From an uncultured Ruminococcus sp. (GTDB lineage Bacteria; Bacillota; Clostridia; UBA1212; UBA1255), in the NCBI GenBank assembly GCA_902782885.1, contig CACZOW010000043.1, positions 1-7,687 on the forward strand: 7,687 bases of DNA, read 5' to 3'. A program made the translations under genes and the position numbers. Positions within the stretch are counted from its first letter, which is position 1. Every line of letters starts with the position of its first letter. The notes under the pieces are model-generated. The model did not search any database and was not told the origin of the DNA. It saw only the letters and a list, made by a program, of their open reading frames with translations. Shown here piece after piece: positions 4,891 to 7,687 of the stretch.

Positions 4891-6733
4891 CGCAGATCCC
4901 CCTTCCGTACGACTGTACGCCGCAGCCGGCGCATTTTGACGCGCAGTTAGGCGTAACGATTCCCTGCTTTGCCCGATCGAGTTCGCGCTGAAGGAACCGC
5001 TTCGTAACACCTACGTCAACATGATCCCACGGCAGCGCCTCGTCCGTTTCGCGTTCGCGCCGGTTGAAATCTTCGGCGTGCAGGCCGTTTGCGGCAAATG
5101 CATCCATCCAGCGGCCGTAATCCAGATACTCCTGCCAGGCGTCAAAGCGCGCCCCCGCTTTCCAGGCGCTGTATATAACGTCGCCGATGCGGCGGTCGCC
5201 CCGTGAGATCGCGCCCTCCAGCACCGATGTCTCGGGATCGTGCCAGCTGAAACTGACGCGGCGGCTGAGATGCTGTTTGATAACGTCCTGACGGCGCCGG
5301 ATCTCCGGCACGGGTATCTGCGGCGCCCACTGGAACGGCGTGAACGGTTTGGGCACGAACGTGGATACGCTCACGGTAATGCTGGGACGGCGGGCTTTGC
5401 GGCCGGCGTGCACGTCGTCGTACACCGCCAGCACTTTGTGCGCCAGCTCGGCGATCCCGATCAGGTCGTCGTCGGTCTCAAACGGCAGGCCCAGCATAAA
5501 ATACAGTTTGACCGTGCTCCAGCCGCCCTCGAAGGCAATGCGGCAGGAACGGAGCAGGTCTTCTTCGTTGACGCCTTTATTGATTATATCCCGCAGCCGC
5601 TGCGTGCCCGCTTCCGGCGCGAATGTGAGCCCGCTCTTCCGCACCGCCGATACCTTCTCCATCAGCTCGAAGGAAAACGAATCCAGCCGGAGCGACGGAA
5701 GGGCAATGCTCACCCGCTGCGGCACCGTTATTTCCAGCAGTTTGTCGGTCAATTCCCCCAGCCTCGAATAATCGCTGGTGGACAAACTGAGCATCGATAT
5801 CTCTTCATATCCCGTGGACGCGATCAATTTGCGCGCCGCTTCGACGAGTCTTTCCGGCGAGCGTTCCCGCACCGGCCGGTATATGAAACCTGCCTGGCAG
5901 AAACGGCATCCGCGGGTGCAGCCCCGGAATATCTCCAGCATTATGCGGTCGTGTACGACCTCGGTGTTGGGGACGACCATCTTCTCCGGCAGGTAGGCGT
6001 TTTCGAAACTCGATACGATGCGTTTGCGGATGCGCGCGGGGGCAACGTCCGCATATTCCGCTTTCGGCCTGAGGCTCAAAAAGCGGCCGCTTTCATCATA
6101 TTCGCAGTCATAGAACGAAGGCACGTACACGCCTTCGATACGCGCGAGTTTTTTAAGAGTTTCGACTTTTGGAAGGCCCTCGCGTTTGCAGGCGCGGTAC
6201 GTTTCCATGATCTCCGGCAGCATCTCTTCGCCTTCGCCCAGATTGTAGAAGTCGAAGAATTCCGCCATGGGCTCCGTGTTGTTGGCGCTGGGGCCGCCGC
6301 AGAAGATCAGCGGATCCGATTCGCTCCGCTCGGACGCGCGCACCGGGATACCCGCCAGATCCAGCATATTGAGCACGTTGGTGTAGCTCATTTCATACTG
6401 GAGCGAAAACGCCAGCATGTCCAGGCCGGCGGCCTCTGTCTGGGACTCCAGCGTAAACAGCTTATATCCTTTTGCCCGCATCATATCTTCCAGATCCGGC
6501 CACGGCGCGAAAACGCGCTCGCACCACACCCCGGGCTGATCGTTCAATAAATGGTATAAAAGCTTGAACCCGAGATGGGACATGCCGATATCGTACACGT
6601 CCGCAAAGCACATTGCCATATGGACGTCGTACTCGCCCGGCGCCTTAGTTACGCTGTTCAGTTCCCCGCCGATATATCTGCCGGGTTTTTCCGCCGCCAG
6701 CAGCATGCTGTCGGGCAGATACAATTCACTCAT
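4862..6733 (-). CDS. Radical SAM protein with B12-binding-like N-terminus, unknown function (TIGR03960-type)
   Basis: A 623-residue member of the radical SAM family often labelled rSAM_fuse_unch, typically fused to or adjacent to DUF2344. The N-terminal part (about 20-230) resembles a cobalamin-binding-like fold, with GGPSANNTEP (146-155) and LGEGEE (165-170). The radical SAM domain (about 255-500) holds the [4Fe-4S] motif CTRGCRFC (Cys272, Cys276, Cys279; CX3CX2C), followed by QAGFIYRPVRERSPE, then SLSTSDY (316-322) and LTFAPEAGTQRLRD (369-382). The C-terminal tail has four cysteines (597, 601, 604, 614) in a CX3CX2CX9C pattern that could bind an extra cluster or metal. Substrate and product are unknown; relatives with B12-like domains include methylthiotransferases and methyltransferases, but no activity can be assigned. 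The ATG start has GGAG with an 8-bp spacer. The gene lies 39 bp after the nucleoside hydrolase gene and overlaps the DUF2344 gene. Confidence 0.93.
   Translation of the reverse strand: MSELYLPDSMLLAAEKPGRYIGGELNSVTKAPGEYDVHMAMCFADVYDIGMSHLGFKLLYHLLNDQPGVWCERVFAPWPDLEDMMRAKGYKLFTLESQTEAAGLDMLAFSLQYEMSYTNVLNMLDLAGIPVRASERSESDPLIFCGGPSANNTEPMAEFFDFYNLGEGEEMLPEIMETYRACKREGLPKVETLKKLARIEGVYVPSFYDCEYDESGRFLSLRPKAEYADVAPARIRKRIVSSFENAYLPEKMVVPNTEVVHDRIMLEIFRGCTRGCRFCQAGFIYRPVRERSPERLVEAARKLIASTGYEEISMLSLSTSDYSRLGELTDKLLEITVPQRVSIALPSLRLDSFSFELMEKVSAVRKSGLTFAPEAGTQRLRDIINKGVNEEDLLRSCRIAFEGGWSTVKLYFMLGLPFETDDDLIGIAELAHKVLAVYDDVHAGRKARRPSITVSVSTFVPKPFTPFQWAPQIPVPEIRRRQDVIKQHLSRRVSFSWHDPETSVLEGAISRGDRRIGDVIYSAWKAGARFDAWQEYLDYGRWMDAFAANGLHAEDFNRRERETDEALPWDHVDVGVTKRFLQRELDRAKQGIVTPNCASKCAGCGVQSYGRGICVGKIQDQIQ
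4898..4904 (-). promoter_or_regulatory. Ribosome binding site deciding the TTG start of the DUF2344 gene
   Basis: AAGGGGG differs by one base from the ideal AAGGAGG and lies 7 bp before the TTG at 4890, within the radical SAM coding sequence. With the family's usual N-terminus it fixes the start. Confidence 0.72.
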
Positions 6734-6772
6734 ACAAAAAGCTCCGTTATTCGCCCGAAGACTGCCGCGTGC

Positions 6773-7687
6773 TCAGCGCCGCAGCGTCTCCACAAGTTCC
6801 TGCATCAGGGCGTCTCTGTGTATGAACGTGACGCGGCGCATGGGATGGCGGCGCACGTCGTGGCTGTAATGATGGTCGTACTGCGGGATAAGCGCGGGAA
6901 TGACTTCGGAAAACATAAAGCGGTCGTTGTCGTTCAGCAGCCAGGCCACGGCGGTAACGTCCCAGATCACGCGGCTCCAGACGCGGCCGGCGGCATACTG
7001 CTCGGCGGCTTCGATGGTATGGCGGGCCAGGTAGTCGCACAGCGGATTCTGCCCCTTGAGCCAGTATTCCAGTTCGGGGCCGCTTATAATGAACGTCGAC
7101 GCCACGCCCATGCAGGGCAGCTGCACCAGCGGGCAGCCGCAGCCGAACACCACGCGCGCGCCGGCCACATCCTGCATCATGTTGAATTCGTTGGTATCGA
7201 ACCACTGTTCGCTGTGTCCGCCCAGCCATACGAGGACAATATTTTCTTTTATCTCCGGCTTCATGATCAGCGCGGAGGCAACGTTCGTGATGGCGCCGAT
7301 GGCAACCACGTACAGCGGTTTCTCCGGCGAATATTCCGACGCCAGTTCGACCAGCCGGCGCGCCGCGGGGCTGTCCACCGCGGTCTTCTCATCTTTCAGA
7401 TATTCGCGGGAGCCTTTGTACACACACTTTTTCAGCTCTTCCTCGCCCATAAGCGTCAGCAGGTTCATGATCTCATCGTACGAGCGCTCCATACCGTCCC
7501 CCGGCGATGAGGAGTTGGGGTTGTAGAACGGCGCGGCGAAAAAGCCTTTTACATTGCATTTCGGGCTTTTCACCATAAGCGAAAGCGCGAACTGGTCATC
7601 GATCTCGTTGTAAGTATCCGTGTCGAGCACACAGTCGACAACGCCCGCAGGTACTTCCAGATTCTTCATAAACTGTTCATGTGTCAT
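6773..7687 (-). CDS. Nucleoside hydrolase (IunH/inosine-uridine hydrolase) family protein, variant active site
   Basis: Nucleoside hydrolases cleave the N-glycosidic bond of nucleosides to release base and ribose, with a catalytic Ca2+ held by an Asp cluster. The 304-residue length and motif order fit the family: an N-terminal Asp motif DTDTYNEIDDQ (22-32), AIGAITNVASAL (129-140; usually GPLTN), NEFNMMQDVAGA (166-177), and IWDVTAVAWLL (241-251). Two motifs deviate from classical enzymes. The Asp loop is two residues longer than DTDPGxDD, and Trp242 precedes the C-terminal metal Asp243 where a catalytic His-Asp pair is usual. It is therefore best called a family member with uncertain substrate. 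The ATG falls on the last bases of the window, so its ribosome binding site and promoter cannot be seen and a longer N-terminus cannot be excluded, but the Asp motif at residue 22 fits this start. It is codirectional with the radical SAM gene, 39 bp away. Confidence 0.85.
   Translation of the reverse strand: MTHEQFMKNLEVPAGVVDCVLDTDTYNEIDDQFALSLMVKSPKCNVKGFFAAPFYNPNSSSPGDGMERSYDEIMNLLTLMGEEELKKCVYKGSREYLKDEKTAVDSPAARRLVELASEYSPEKPLYVVAIGAITNVASALIMKPEIKENIVLVWLGGHSEQWFDTNEFNMMQDVAGARVVFGCGCPLVQLPCMGVASTFIISGPELEYWLKGQNPLCDYLARHTIEAAEQYAAGRVWSRVIWDVTAVAWLLNDNDRFMFSEVIPALIPQYDHHYSHDVRRHPMRRVTFIHRDALMQELVETLRR

Noticed and set aside
4862..4910. A frameshift splitting a fused radical SAM-DUF2344 protein
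   Set aside because: The radical SAM protein has its complete Cys-rich tail before its stop, and DUF2344 has its own start and ribosome binding site. Split forms are normal for these families.
4891..5010. N-terminal extension of the DUF2344 protein to an ATG at 5010
   Set aside because: The extension has no family similarity and overlays the Cys-rich end of the radical SAM gene. The TTG at 4890 has a ribosome binding site and matches the family start.
5240..6550. Long + strand open frame (436 residues) opposite the radical SAM gene
   Set aside because: It is the antisense shadow of a well-supported gene in GC-rich DNA. Its protein is rich in Arg, His, Ala, Gln and Phe, with no recognisable domain.
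6575..7510. + strand open frame (311 residues) opposite the nucleoside hydrolase
   Set aside because: Antisense shadow with biased His/Arg/Ala composition and no family motifs. The - strand protein has all the expected motifs.

Overview
This window looks like an ordinary chromosomal segment of a GC-rich low-GC-lineage (Firmicutes) bacterium, most likely an uncultured gut or rumen member of the Clostridia. The basis is threefold: the nadK-argR-recN gene order that is common in clostridial genomes, a split pair of radical SAM protein and DUF2344 protein, and a BspA-like leucine-rich-repeat protein of the kind abundant in gut anaerobes. The taxonomic placement is inference; no rRNA or tRNA gene is present to anchor it.

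Layout. At the left edge, on the + strand, lies the 3' end of a BspA-type LRR protein gene (1-795), followed by a Rho-independent terminator (833-859). Everything else is on the - strand and is read from right to left. From the right edge these are: a nucleoside hydrolase family protein (7687-6773), a radical SAM protein with an N-terminal B12-binding-like region (6733-4862), its DUF2344 partner starting at a TTG codon inside the radical SAM gene (4890-4147), then NAD kinase (4066-3203), the arginine repressor ArgR (3200-2751) and the DNA-repair ATPase RecN (2696-954). RecN and the LRR gene converge on a 158-bp intergenic stretch that holds the terminator and a three-copy 10-bp tandem repeat. 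No gap without a gene exceeds 300 bases.

Transcription. A promoter with both consensus hexamers (TTGACA, 18-bp spacer, TATAAT) sits directly behind the DUF2344 stop codon and should drive nadK-argR-recN as one unit. The nadK stop and the argR start are 2 bp apart, with the argR ribosome binding site inside nadK, which suggests translational coupling. The radical SAM and DUF2344 genes overlap by 29 bp and look co-translated. No terminator was seen between DUF2344 and nadK, so read-through from the upstream pair is possible.

Function. NadK makes NADP, ArgR senses arginine, and RecN acts in double-strand-break repair. The radical SAM/DUF2344 pair is a conserved system of unresolved function and is the least understood part of the window. 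I found no CRISPR array, mobile element, prophage or defence cassette. The points worth a second look are the unknown radical SAM pair, the strong promoter with an overlapping palindrome, the altered active-site motifs of the nucleoside hydrolase, and small repeat structures in the intergenic regions.
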